A stretch of 64,000 nucleotides of DNA, taken from contig NZ_VKDF01000002.1 in assembly GCF_007096355.1 (NCBI RefSeq), positions 186,001 through 250,000 on the forward strand, given 5' to 3'. This stretch comes from Paracoccus sp. M683 (lineage in GTDB: Bacteria > Pseudomonadota > Alphaproteobacteria > Rhodobacterales > Rhodobacteraceae). Positions 1 through 8,101 of the stretch are shown piece by piece. Position 1 is the stretch's first letter. The number at the start of each line of letters is the position of its first letter. The translations under genes were made by a program, and so were the position numbers. The notes below the pieces were generated by a model that saw nothing but the letters and a program-made list of their open reading frames with translations, did not search any database and was not told the origin of the DNA.

Positions 1-135
1 GAAACTGATCTTCAAGGTCAGCGCCAGCGCGTCGCACATCAGCGGGTGATCATCGACGATAAGGATTTCCCGAACCTGATCGGCAGTCAAACGCGTCATG
101 GACACAGTTGTTTCGGCATCGGCATCAACCGGCAT
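1..135 (-). CDS. LuxR/NarL-type response regulator, N-terminal fragment
   Basis: The 45 codons visible begin at an ATG preceded by GGGGAGGA about 8 bases upstream and run off the left edge of the window. Residues 24-31 read ILIVDDHP, the beta-1 strand and acidic pocket of a CheY-like receiver, followed by LMCDALALTL, which is typical of NarL/LuxR-family regulators. The phosphorylated aspartate and the DNA-binding half lie outside the window. A second in-frame ATG 12 codons in is possible but has a poorer ribosome site. The neighbourhood of methanol-oxidation genes makes a regulator of C1 metabolism such as Paracoccus FlhR a reasonable guess, but this is inference only. Confidence 0.72.
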   Translation of the reverse strand, partial: MPVDADAETTVSMTRLTADQVREILIVDDHPLMCDALALTLKISF

Positions 136-313
136 GTTGAATATCCTCCCCTGATGATCGGTACCTGATTTGACCGGCCCCGTTTCATCGTTGATTTTAA
201 AGCCAAGACCCTGCAAAGCAAGTGGCCTTACAACTTACGTGCTATTGGCGGCGCGGCGCCATCGTGCCAGTTTCGGCCCGGTCGGACCGAATGAAACGGG
301 GAGGCAGGCAGTC

Positions 314-1285
314 ATGCAGATGGTTGGAAAACTGGCAATCGCACTGGCGATATGGGCGGGGGCGGCACAGGCGCAGGACGCCGCCTTGCCGGTGATTGAA
401 ATCGGGACGCTGGAAAACGGCACCGTGAACTGGGAATTGCAGACGATCAAGGCGCAGGGCCTGGATACGGCCAATGGCTTTACCCTTGAACTGCTGCCTC
501 TGGCCGGCAACCCGGCCACGCAGGTCGCCATGCAGGGGGGCGAGGTGGATGCCATTGTCTCGGACTTCCTGTGGGTGGCGCAGCAGCGGGTGCAGGGGGG
601 CGATTACACATTTCTGCCCTATTCGACTGCCGTGGGCAGTCTGGTCGTGCCCGCCGACAGCCCGGTGCAAAGCCTTGCCGATCTGAAGGGCAAGAAGATC
701 GGCATCGCCGGCGGGCCGGTCGATAAAAGCTGGCTGATCCTGCGGGCCTGGAGCCAGCAGCAGAATGGCGAGGATCTGGCCGCCGTGACCGAACAGGTCT
801 TTGGCGCGCCCCCCGTCATCATGAACGCCGCCGAGACGGGCGAGGTCGATGGCGCGATCAATTTCTGGCACTTTCTGGCCAAGATGAAGGCCGCCGGCAT
901 GCGCGAGGTGATCAGCGTCGAGCAGGCCGCGACCGATCTGGGGCTGGACCCGACCACGCCGCTGCTGGGCTATGTCCTGCACAGTGGCTGGGTTGCGAAA
1001 TACCCCGATCTGGCCAAGGGGTTCGCGGCAGCCTCGCGTCAGGCAAAGGAGCTTCTGGCCACCGACGATGCGGCCTGGGACGCGATCCGACCAATAATGA
1101 ACGCCGCCAATGACGCCGAATTTCAGGCATTGCGCGAGGGCTGGATCGCCGGCATCCCACCCGAGGGGCCGGTGAACGCCGAAAACGCGCAGGCCATGTT
1201 CGCCGTGATGGCCGAACTTGGCGGGGAAGAACTGACCGGCGGGTTGACGCATCTGCCCGCGGGGTTGTTCTGGTCGGGTGAGTAA
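314..1285 (+). CDS. ABC transporter substrate-binding protein, NitT/TauT (SsuA-like) type
   Basis: A 323-residue periplasmic binding protein. The ATG chosen is preceded by GGGGAGG and opens a classic signal peptide (KLAIALAIWAGAAQAQ), so the long in-frame stretch upstream is not used. The mature part has the NMT1/SsuA-like layout: an early IEIGTLENGTVNWEL segment, the AMQGGEVDAIVSDFLW hinge near residue 80-95, and SLADLKGKKIGIAGG around 125. Its stop overlaps the GTG start of the permease gene by 8 bases, so the three ABC genes are one operon. The family carries sulfonates, nitrate, pyrimidine precursors and other small solutes. The ligand cannot be read from the sequence. Position beside pqq genes suggests a role linked to quinoprotein metabolism, which is inference. 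Confidence 0.85.
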   Translation: MQMVGKLAIALAIWAGAAQAQDAALPVIEIGTLENGTVNWELQTIKAQGLDTANGFTLELLPLAGNPATQVAMQGGEVDAIVSDFLWVAQQRVQGGDYTFLPYSTAVGSLVVPADSPVQSLADLKGKKIGIAGGPVDKSWLILRAWSQQQNGEDLAAVTEQVFGAPPVIMNAAETGEVDGAINFWHFLAKMKAAGMREVISVEQAATDLGLDPTTPLLGYVLHSGWVAKYPDLAKGFAAASRQAKELLATDDAAWDAIRPIMNAANDAEFQALREGWIAGIPPEGPVNAENAQAMFAVMAELGGEELTGGLTHLPAGLFWSGE

Positions 1286-2060
1286 GACGCGGCGATATTT
1301 CCCACAAAGCCCCGGTGCGCTTCCGGGGCTTTTGTCGGTGCTGGTCATGCTGGCGCTGTGGACCGTCGCCTCGCAACTGACCGAACGGCCGCAGACCCTG
1401 CCGGCGCCCTGGGTCGTGGCCGCGCGGATCTGGGCGCTGGCGGCATCAGGCGAATTGTGGTTCCACGCCGGGATGACGCTGTTCCGAGTGCTGGCCAGTT
1501 TCGTCATCGCCATGGCCGTGGGCATCGCGCTTGGCCTGTGGATGGGGCGCTGGCGGGCCGCCGATCACTGGCTGAACCCGGCGCTGGTCATCGCGCTGAA
1601 CATTCCGGCGCTGGTGACGATCGTGCTGGCCTATATCTGGATCGGGTTGAACGAGGTCGCCGCCGTCACCGCCGTGGCGCTGAACAAGATCCCCGTCGTC
1701 ACCGTCATGCTGCGCGAAGGCGCGCGCGCCCTGCGCCCCGATCTGGACGAGATGGCGGCGGCGTTTCGCATGCCGCGGCTGGCGCGGCTGCGCCATGTCG
1801 TGCTGCCGCAGCTTGCGCCCTATATCGCGGGCGCGGCGCGGGCCGGAATCTCCCTGATCTGGAAGATCGTCCTGGTGGTCGAGTTCCTGGGCCGTTCAAA
1901 CGGGGTCGGCTTCAAGATTCATCTGCTGTTTTCCAATTTCGACGTGGCGGGCGTGCTGGCCTGGGCGCTTGCCTTTGTCGCCGTGATGCTGGCCATCGAC
2001 CTGTTCATCCTGCGCCCGTGGGAGGCCCGCGCGAACCGCTGGAGACGCGATGAGGCTTGA
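1278..2060 (+). CDS. ABC transporter permease, SsuC/TauC-like
   Basis: A 260-residue inner-membrane permease of the binding-protein-dependent type, with about six hydrophobic segments. The cytoplasmic EAA loop is recognisable near residues 150-185 (DLDEMAAAFRMPRLARLRHVVLPQLAPYI, read in part as EMAAAFRMP and LPQLAPYI). It starts with GTG inside the end of the substrate-binding gene and its own end overlaps the ATPase start by 11 bases, giving tight translational coupling. It would form the channel for the solute captured by the upstream protein. An internal ATG 23 codons downstream is an alternative start but would remove part of the first hydrophobic segment. Confidence 0.85.
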   Translation: MSKTRRYFPQSPGALPGLLSVLVMLALWTVASQLTERPQTLPAPWVVAARIWALAASGELWFHAGMTLFRVLASFVIAMAVGIALGLWMGRWRAADHWLNPALVIALNIPALVTIVLAYIWIGLNEVAAVTAVALNKIPVVTVMLREGARALRPDLDEMAAAFRMPRLARLRHVVLPQLAPYIAGAARAGISLIWKIVLVVEFLGRSNGVGFKIHLLFSNFDVAGVLAWALAFVAVMLAIDLFILRPWEARANRWRRDEA

Positions 2061-2637
2061 TCTGACCGCAAAATCATTTGGCCCGCGTGCTGTTCTGGGG
2101 TCGCTGACCTTGCAGGTCGGGCGCGGGCAGCGGGTGGCCCTGCTGGGGCCGTCGGGCATCGGCAAGTCGACCCTGGTGCGGATCGTCGCCGGGCTGGACC
2201 ACGATTTCGACGGGACCCTGTCAGGTGATGACCGGCTGGCGCTGGTGTTTCAGGAACCGACCTTGCTGCCCTGGCGCGACGCGCTGGCCAATATCACCAT
2301 CCCGACCGGCTGCGGCCCCGATGACGCCCGCGCCCTGATGGCCGAGGTCGGGCTGGCCGGGCGCGAGGCCCAGTTTCCCCGGCAGCTGTCCCTTGGCCAG
2401 CAACGCCGGCTGGCGCTGGCCCGCGCCTTTGCCGCGCGCCCCGATATTCTGCTGATGGATGAACCCTTTGCCAGCCTTGATGCCGATACTGCGACACGAA
2501 TGATCGCGCTGACGGGCGCCCTGCTGGACCGCAGCGGTGCCGGGCTGATCCTTGTCACCCATGACCCGGCCGAGCCCGCGCGGCTGGGCGCGGCGGCGAT
2601 GGTGCTTTCGGGCAACCCGGCTATCTTGCATCGTTAG
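2050..2637 (+). CDS. ABC transporter ATP-binding protein, NitT/TauT type
   Basis: A 195-residue nucleotide-binding subunit. Walker A is GPSGIGKST near residue 35, the signature is LSLGQQRR near 115, Walker B is ILLMDEPF near 135, and the switch histidine lies in LVTHDP near 170. The LSLGQ form departs from the usual LSGGQ, with Leu in place of Gly at the fourth position. The protein is about 50 residues shorter than most TauB/SsuB proteins, ending soon after the H-loop. It is the last gene of the three-gene importer and its stop overlaps by 4 bases the stop of the convergent kinase-like gene, leaving no room for an intergenic terminator. Confidence 0.83.
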   Translation: MRLDLTAKSFGPRAVLGSLTLQVGRGQRVALLGPSGIGKSTLVRIVAGLDHDFDGTLSGDDRLALVFQEPTLLPWRDALANITIPTGCGPDDARALMAEVGLAGREAQFPRQLSLGQQRRLALARAFAARPDILLMDEPFASLDADTATRMIALTGALLDRSGAGLILVTHDPAEPARLGAAAMVLSGNPAILHR

Positions 2638-3119
2638 GCGCGGATCGGCTCGGCAAAGGCTGCCTGCACGCGCATCTGCAAACGGTCGAACTGCGCCTTG
2701 TAATATTGCGTCGCCTGGAACCGTTCGCGGGTGACCGACAGCCAGTCGATCAACAGCCGGCCGCGCAGGCACAGACCCAGCACCGCCGGATCGACCGGGT
2801 GGCGATACAGTTTGAAGAACATCTGTTTCATCGCCCGGCGAATGCCGCTGCGGTCCAGATCACCGGGCGCGGCGGGACATTGCGCATCCTCTTTCAGGAA
2901 ATCGACGATGTCATAGACGCACAGCTTGGTCGCGGCTTCGGTGAAATCCAGCCCTGTGACCTCGCCCCCGCCAATGATCAGATTCTGACTGTGAAAATCG
3001 CCATGGGCAAAGCCGGAGTTATCGGCCCGCCCGCACAGCGCATCCCCATCGCGGCGCAATGCGTCCAGATAGGGTTCGGCCTGAACACGGTCCGCCTGAT
3101 AGTGAAGTGGCGGCACCAC
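2634..3119 (-). CDS. APH-family phosphotransferase, N-terminally truncated
   Basis: About 161 residues from a GTG start; an in-frame stop at 3183-3185 limits any extension to some 20 further codons. The catalytic loop FAHGDFHSQNLII (HGDxHxxN) and the metal-binding GLDFTEA segment of aminoglycoside/choline-kinase-like folds are present near residues 38-60, followed by a normal C-lobe. The N-lobe with the nucleotide-binding lysine, normally about 100 residues, is absent. The space where it should be is occupied by the preceding glycosyltransferase-like gene on the same strand. It is either a decayed remnant or a shortened protein; activity as a kinase is doubtful. It is the last gene of the pqq-led minus-strand run. 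Confidence 0.6.
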   Translation of the reverse strand: MVPPLHYQADRVQAEPYLDALRRDGDALCGRADNSGFAHGDFHSQNLIIGGGEVTGLDFTEAATKLCVYDIVDFLKEDAQCPAAPGDLDRSGIRRAMKQMFFKLYRHPVDPAVLGLCLRGRLLIDWLSVTRERFQATQYYKAQFDRLQMRVQAAFAEPIRA

Positions 3120-3150
3120 GCGGTTCGGTGCGGCAAGCAGACGCGCGGGG

Positions 3151-3906
3151 TCAGCCCCCGGCCGCAGCCTTGGCGCGGCGTTTCAGCACCTGTTCCAACC
3201 TAAGCCCCGAATGCGCCGAGCGTTCCTGCATCAGCGCCAGATGTTCTTCGACCATCTGCGGATCGCGGGTGCGGTGGACGCAGGCGAACAACGAGCTTTT
3301 CCACAGCTCGGCTCGCATGTTGCTGGCGATCTCGTCCTTTTCGCGCGGCAATATCCACTGACTGCGTCCCTGTTGGACGTGAAGGCGCGAATGGCGCAGG
3401 TCGATGAAGCCTGCGGCCGAGATCACCTGATCCAGCGACGGCAGGTTGCGACCCAGCTGGCAGGCCGTGCCGGTGCCAAGGATATCGACCTTGATGACGT
3501 TCCGGGCGGGCTTGTGAAACAGGAAATTCCGCCAGCCGTACTTCTGTTTCCGGTCCTTGAAGACCCAGGCATTGCCCTGATAGCCCAGCACGTTGTCCGA
3601 CGGATCCAGCCGGTCAAAAGCAGCAATGGTGCGGGCGACATAATCGGGCGGGTACAGAATGTCGTCGTCGATGGTGAAAACCATATCATCCGCGCCGGCG
3701 GCAAAGGCGAACTTGCCCGCGTCCTTCAGGTCGCGATCGGGGATCATCGTCTGAATCCGCGCGTCATCGCCCAGATGCGCGGGCACCCGGTCATAGCCGT
3801 TCAGGCAGATGCACAGCCGGTCAACCTGCGGCAGGATCGTCTGCACCGTCTGCATCAGGATCCCGGCGCGCGGCGGAAAGGTGGCCAGATTGGCTTGGAT
3901 CATCAT
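3151..3906 (-). CDS. Glycosyltransferase-like protein (GT-A fold, putative)
   Basis: About 251 residues from the tandem ATG ATG (MMIQANLATFPPRAG). The N-terminus resembles family 2 glycosyltransferases: an early strand with LMQTVQTILPQVDRLCICLNG, then FTIDDDILYPPDYV near residue 75-90, whose DDD would be the metal-binding DxD element. No membrane segment or signal peptide is seen. Longer in-frame starts exist upstream but would overlap the SoxYZ-like gene and lack family likeness. The ribosome site is weak. Together with the truncated kinase it could once have modified lipopolysaccharide or capsule. Its placement after the PQQ genes may be accidental. Function is inferred from fold motifs only. 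Confidence 0.65.
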   Translation of the reverse strand: MMIQANLATFPPRAGILMQTVQTILPQVDRLCICLNGYDRVPAHLGDDARIQTMIPDRDLKDAGKFAFAAGADDMVFTIDDDILYPPDYVARTIAAFDRLDPSDNVLGYQGNAWVFKDRKQKYGWRNFLFHKPARNVIKVDILGTGTACQLGRNLPSLDQVISAAGFIDLRHSRLHVQQGRSQWILPREKDEIASNMRAELWKSSLFACVHRTRDPQMVEEHLALMQERSAHSGLRLEQVLKRRAKAAAGG

Positions 3907-3985
3907 GGTCTCGTGCAGCGCCGGCGCGGGCAATCGGCCCAACGATGCGCAAAGCGGCGGCGTGATGCAATGGCCCGGCCGCCGT

Positions 3986-4762
3986 TCAGCCCGCGGCGTC
4001 GAATGTCTGGTCCCAGACCTGGCCCTCGGTATCCTCGACATGCACGGTGATCGGCTGGCCGTTTGGGGTATAGCCAAAACGGAATACCGGATCCTCGCTG
4101 ACCGAGATGCCCGCAGACATGGTAAACAGCAGATCCTCGCCCTGCCGCACCTCTAGCCGGTCGATGAAATGCGCGGGAATGTTCAGCAGCGTGACCTGAT
4201 CGCGTTGCAGGCCCGAAAAATTCGGGTGCCGGATCATCAGCGTGCCGATGGTGCGGCCGTTTTCCTCGGCCGATTTCCAGCGCATCTGCCCCATGCCATC
4301 CCTGACCGAGGCCATTTCCTTGCCCGCAGGGGCAGAACAGCCCCCAGATGCCTTCACAAAGCGGCCCGCCATGATCTTGTCGCCGGCCCCGGTGGTGGCG
4401 ATGGCGCGCAGGTCGGAATAGGAATCGACGCGCACGCGCACCTCGAAATCCAGGGGCATCATCGCCGGACCAAAACCGTATTCGGCGGCCACCGGCGCAG
4501 GGTTTTCGTCGATCACCAGCGTCAGATCGGTCAGCGCGGGGGCATCAGCGGGCTGGGTGATGCGGATCGGGACGATGGCCGCATCATTGGCGCGAACCGG
4601 CGCATCCAGATCCAGAACCGCGCCATCGACCGGCGGTTCGGCGGTCAGGCCGACGACGGATTCGCGCAGGTCATCCCATGTGGCCGAGGGTTGCAGCGGA
4701 TTGTCCTGCGCCAGCGCCGGTGCCGCCAGCACGATCAAGGCCAAGGCCAGGGCATGTCGCAT
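3986..4762 (-). CDS. Quinoprotein dehydrogenase-associated SoxYZ-like carrier
   Basis: A 258-residue exported protein with signal peptide RHALALALIVLAAPALAQ. The N-terminal half resembles SoxY and ends in SGGCSAP near residue 135-140, where the cysteine is placed like the sulfur-carrying cysteine of the SoxY GGCGG tail. The C-terminal half (from about 165) resembles SoxZ. This matches the fused SoxYZ-like family found beside PQQ-dependent dehydrogenases. The second ATG at 4762 is preferred because GGGAGG sits 6 bases before it; the first ATG at 4768 overlaps the pqqE stop (ATGA) but abuts that ribosome site. No Sox oxidation genes are visible, so the cargo is unknown. It may act with the metallohydrolase at 8.1-9.2 kb. 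Confidence 0.82.
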   Translation of the reverse strand: MRHALALALIVLAAPALAQDNPLQPSATWDDLRESVVGLTAEPPVDGAVLDLDAPVRANDAAIVPIRITQPADAPALTDLTLVIDENPAPVAAEYGFGPAMMPLDFEVRVRVDSYSDLRAIATTGAGDKIMAGRFVKASGGCSAPAGKEMASVRDGMGQMRWKSAEENGRTIGTLMIRHPNFSGLQRDQVTLLNIPAHFIDRLEVRQGEDLLFTMSAGISVSEDPVFRFGYTPNGQPITVHVEDTEGQVWDQTFDAAG

Positions 4763-4764
4763 CG

Positions 4765-5898
4765 TCATCCTCCCTTCACCATGCGGCGATAGGTCAGGTC
4801 GGTTGCCTCGCTGGCCGCATCATCCTCGGCCCGCGCGACCACCGCCGCATGCAATGGCGATCTGGAACAGGCCGGATCGGTCGCCCGTGCGTCGCCTGCC
4901 AATGCCATAGCCTGACACCGGCAGCCGCCAAAATCCACTTCTTTCCGCTCACAAGAGCGGCATGGCTCGGGCATCCAGGCGGTGCCGCGAAAGGCGTTGA
5001 AACTGTCCGACAGGTGCCAGATATCGGCCAGCGGACGGTCGCGCAGGTTTTCGAACCGCATCCAGTTGATCGACTGCGCGGCATGGCAGGGCAGAACCGT
5101 GCCGTCCGGTGCGATGTTCAGGCCCGTTGACCCCCAACCGCCCATGCAAGCCTTGGGATAGGTGGCGTGATGATCGGCGGGGACATAGTCGATGACCATG
5201 CGCCCGCGCAGCCTGATCCGCGCATCATTGACCACGGAACGCGCGAAAGCCGCCTGTTCGCGCGTGGGCATCAGCGCGGCGCGATTCAGGTCGGCCCAGC
5301 CGTGAAACTGCACTGTCGCAACCTCGATCCGCCTTGCGCCAAGGGTTTCGGCCAGCGCGATCATGTCGGGCAGGCGGTCCATGTTCTGCCGGTGAACCAC
5401 GGCGTTGATGGTCAGGGGAAAGCCGATCTGGCCCACCCATTCGGCAAAGGCCATCTTTTTGTCCCACGACCCCGGATGCCCGCTGATCCGGTCGGCCATA
5501 TCGGGACGGATGCCTTGCAACGACAGTTGCACGTGATCGACGCCGGCGCGGTTCAGTTCCTCCAGCCTTTGCCGGGTGATACCGATGCCCGAGGTGATCA
5601 GGTTCGAATAAAGCCCCGCATCCCGCGCGCCCGCGACGATCTGTGCCAGATCGCGCCGGGCGCCGGGTTCCCCGCCCGAGATATGGACCTGCAACACCCC
5701 CAGATCGGCCGCCTGGCGAAAGGCATCGGCCCATTCCTCGGCGGTCAGTTCCGATTGCCCGCGCACCAGATCGACGGGATTGCTGCAATAGGGGCAGGCC
5801 AGCGGGCAACGGTGGGTGATCTCGGCCAGCATGGCGATGGGGGCGCGGGGCGTCACGGCATTGCCGTCCAGATCGCGGGGCTGCGGGTGATCCTTCAT
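4765..5898 (-). CDS. pqqE: PQQ biosynthesis radical SAM protein PqqE
   Basis: A 377-residue radical S-adenosylmethionine enzyme that forms the carbon-carbon bond between Glu and Tyr of the PqqA peptide, the first committed step to pyrroloquinoline quinone. The 4Fe-4S triad is CPLACPYC near residue 31-38. The C-terminal auxiliary-cluster (SPASM) cysteines are seen in ACMGGWG, LPCHAAQ, CRSCERKEVDFGGCRCQ and near residue 345. The ATG overlaps the pqqD stop as ATGA, so PqqD and PqqE, which act as a complex with the peptide, are made in coupled fashion. Length and motifs are those of full-length family members. Confidence 0.96.
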   Translation of the reverse strand: MKDHPQPRDLDGNAVTPRAPIAMLAEITHRCPLACPYCSNPVDLVRGQSELTAEEWADAFRQAADLGVLQVHISGGEPGARRDLAQIVAGARDAGLYSNLITSGIGITRQRLEELNRAGVDHVQLSLQGIRPDMADRISGHPGSWDKKMAFAEWVGQIGFPLTINAVVHRQNMDRLPDMIALAETLGARRIEVATVQFHGWADLNRAALMPTREQAAFARSVVNDARIRLRGRMVIDYVPADHHATYPKACMGGWGSTGLNIAPDGTVLPCHAAQSINWMRFENLRDRPLADIWHLSDSFNAFRGTAWMPEPCRSCERKEVDFGGCRCQAMALAGDARATDPACSRSPLHAAVVARAEDDAASEATDLTYRRMVKGG

Positions 5899-6188
5899 GG
5901 CCGCACCTTCACAAAGACCATGCGGCGCTCGATCAGCCCGGTCAGGAAATCGCGCACATCGCCGGCGATCTGATCCTCGGGCGCGGCATATTTCGCGGCC
6001 AGATCGCGGGTGATCGCCGCCATGCTGCGGGTGCCGTCGAGTTCCGACAGGATCGCATCGCCGATCTGGTCCAACTGCATCGCCCGTTCAGGCGCCTGCA
6101 AAACCCGCAACCCGCGCACCCGATCATCCGCCAGCCGCACGCCGCGCGGCAGATAGGGGATATCATCAGGCTCGATCAGCGGTTCCAT
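5895..6188 (-). CDS. pqqD: PQQ biosynthesis peptide chaperone PqqD
   Basis: A 97-residue protein starting at MEPLIEPDDIPYLPRGVR, the typical PqqD opening with the YLPRGVRL segment. PqqD binds the PqqA precursor peptide and presents it to PqqE. The conserved MQLDQIGDAILSELDG core is present near residues 36-52. The start ATG shares one base with the pqqC stop (TGATG). A longer in-frame reading extends back into pqqC but has no family similarity there, so the short form was chosen. Confidence 0.94.
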   Translation of the reverse strand: MEPLIEPDDIPYLPRGVRLADDRVRGLRVLQAPERAMQLDQIGDAILSELDGTRSMAAITRDLAAKYAAPEDQIAGDVRDFLTGLIERRMVFVKVRP

Positions 6189-6922
6189 CACGCCATCCCC
6201 TGACCCGGCCGCCATGCGCCGGGGGGAATGTTGCCTTCGACATAGCCATGCCACAGCGCATCCAGTTGCGCCCAAAGCACATCGGTCTTGAAGGTCAGCG
6301 CCGCCGCTGCCGCGTTCTGCTTTTCCAGCGTGTCGGCATGGGTCAGCACATGGTCCAGACCGAAGGCCACGTCCTCGGGCGCCTCGGTCAGACGTTTGCG
6401 AAAATAGGCGAGGCTGCTGTCATCGGCGAAATCGTAATGCGCCAGCAGCCCTTCAATCCGTTGCGCATGGATTTTCGGCGCAAACAGTTCCGTCAGGCTG
6501 GCAGCAACTGCGTCCAGCAAGGGCATGTCACGAACAAAGCGGACATAGGCTTCAACGGCAAAGCGCGTGGCCGGCATCGCGCCCACGCCGCTGGCGACAT
6601 AGTCGGGGTCCAGCCCGACAGCGCGGGCCAGCGCCAGCCAGCGCCGGATACCGCCGCCTTCGGTCACGCCGCCATCGTGATCCTCGATCCGCTTGCGCCA
6701 GATGCGGCGCAGGCCGGGGTCCTCGACCCGCGACAGAAAGGCCGCGTCCTTCATCGGAATGCGGGATTGATAGATCCAGCGGTTGATGACCCAGGCGCGC
6801 ACCTCGTCCGGGGTGCAGGCGCCGCCATGCAGCCGGGCGTGAAACGGGTGCCTGTCGTGATAGCGCGCGGCGCCGATGGCGCGCAGCCGGGCTTCGAAAT
6901 CCTCGCGGGACTGGGCTTGCAT
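6188..6922 (-). CDS. pqqC: Pyrroloquinoline-quinone synthase PqqC
   Basis: A 244-residue all-helical, cofactorless oxidase that carries out the final ring closure and eight-electron oxidation to PQQ. RAIGAARYHDRHPFH near residue 12-26 and HGGACTPDEVRAWV just after are diagnostic, with KDAAFLSR and RIEDHDGG further on. The ATG at 6922 has AAGGA 7 bases upstream and gives the usual family length. A GTG at 6937 overlapping the pqqB stop (GTGA) is the alternative and adds five residues. It sits third in the tightly overlapping pqqBCDE series. Confidence 0.95.
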   Translation of the reverse strand: MQAQSREDFEARLRAIGAARYHDRHPFHARLHGGACTPDEVRAWVINRWIYQSRIPMKDAAFLSRVEDPGLRRIWRKRIEDHDGGVTEGGGIRRWLALARAVGLDPDYVASGVGAMPATRFAVEAYVRFVRDMPLLDAVAASLTELFAPKIHAQRIEGLLAHYDFADDSSLAYFRKRLTEAPEDVAFGLDHVLTHADTLEKQNAAAAALTFKTDVLWAQLDALWHGYVEGNIPPGAWRPGQGMA

Positions 6923-6933
6923 GGGAAGATCCT

Positions 6934-7815
6934 TCACAACGTCACCTCTGTCCCGTCGCGGCCGACCTGCCAGCCCTGCGCCTGCGCCTGTGCGGTCTGC
7001 GGACTGGACGGGTCGGTCAGCGGGTTGGAATTGTTGATATGCACGAAGATCCGCCGGCCAACGGGCACCCCGGCCAGCGCGACGATGCTGTCGGATGCAG
7101 CCATATGGCCCATCCGCCGGCCGGTCTTTTGTCCAAGCCCGGCTGCGATCATCTCATCATCGTGCCACAGCGTGCCGTCGAACATCAGCAGGTCGGCACC
7201 GGCGATCCGATCGGTCAACCAGCCCGGCAGATCGGCGCAGCCGGGAATATACAGCGCCCGCCGGTCGCCCGCCGCCAATTCGACCCCCACGGTATTCTCG
7301 CCCAGCAGCCCGGTCTCGACGGTTTCGCCTTCAAGATAGAGCGGCACCTTGCCGGGCACGGCGAACAACGTCGCCCGCAATCCGGGGATCAGGTCAAAGG
7401 GCTGATCCAGCCGCAGCCTGCGACGCGGCACGAAATCCGGGTTTACGGCAGATAGCATCGGATTGGCGTCCAGCGCGTCATGGATCGCAGGCGTGGCGAA
7501 CAGATCAAAGGGCTGGCTTTCGCGCAAGGTCAGCAGCCCGGCGACATGGTCGATGTCACCATTGGTCACCAGAACCGAGCGCAGCGGCATCTGCCTTGGC
7601 CCGGTCGGATGCAGGGCCGGGGTGGCCGCCAGCTGGCTGCGAATATCGGGCGACGCGTTGATGATCGCCCAGTCACGGCCATCGGCAGATACGGCGATGC
7701 TGCTCTGGCTCATTGCGGGGATGCGGCCCGCGCGTGCAGCCGCGCAATTGCCGCAACCGCAATTCCATTGCGGCAGACCGCCGCCCGCCGCCGCGCCAAG
7801 GATGATTATCTGCAT
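6934..7815 (-). CDS. pqqB: PQQ biosynthesis protein PqqB (metallo-beta-lactamase fold)
   Basis: A 293-residue metallo-hydrolase-fold protein with the PqqB opening IIILGAAAGGGLPQWNC and the cysteine-rich CGCGNC at residue 19-24. TNGDIDHVAGLL near residue 90 replaces the canonical HxHxDH motif as in other PqqB proteins. It is reported to hydroxylate the crosslinked tyrosine in PQQ maturation. About 70 bases separate it from pqqA, and its 3' end overlaps pqqC, so it lies in the same operon. Confidence 0.95.
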   Translation of the reverse strand: MQIIILGAAAGGGLPQWNCGCGNCAAARAGRIPAMSQSSIAVSADGRDWAIINASPDIRSQLAATPALHPTGPRQMPLRSVLVTNGDIDHVAGLLTLRESQPFDLFATPAIHDALDANPMLSAVNPDFVPRRRLRLDQPFDLIPGLRATLFAVPGKVPLYLEGETVETGLLGENTVGVELAAGDRRALYIPGCADLPGWLTDRIAGADLLMFDGTLWHDDEMIAAGLGQKTGRRMGHMAASDSIVALAGVPVGRRIFVHINNSNPLTDPSSPQTAQAQAQGWQVGRDGTEVTL

Positions 7816-7886
7816 GTCACGCGCGATGCGAACGGCCCCGCCCGATCCGCCGGACGAGGCCGCCGCCTAGGTGTCACGCCGTCCTG

Positions 7887-7979
7887 TCAGAACAGGACCG
7901 GCTCGTCCTCGGCCGGGGCATACATGTTGATTTCCATGCCGCAGGCGATTTCTTTCAGGACAGGTTTGCTCCAAGCCAT
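7887..7979 (-). CDS. pqqA: PQQ precursor peptide PqqA
   Basis: A 30-residue peptide, MAWSKPVLKEIACGMEINMY followed by ten more residues ending PVLF. Glu16 and Tyr20 in EINMY are the residues that are joined and excised to make PQQ. AGGAGG lies 7-8 bases before the ATG, a near-ideal ribosome site suited to high expression of the substrate peptide. It is the first gene of the minus-strand pqqABCDE operon. The region to about 8100 is shared with the divergent metallohydrolase gene and must hold the promoters for both, though no clear hexamers were picked out. Confidence 0.95.
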   Translation of the reverse strand: MAWSKPVLKEIACGMEINMYAPAEDEPVLF

Positions 7980-8101
7980 CGGGTTCCTCCTCTTGAACGC
8001 AGGATACATGCTAGGATCATGTGGAACACCGTCAACGCGACCTAAGTAGGGTTCGCGGTCCGCAAGCGGCGCATCGCCACCCAATCAGGAAGAATCGGCA
8101 T

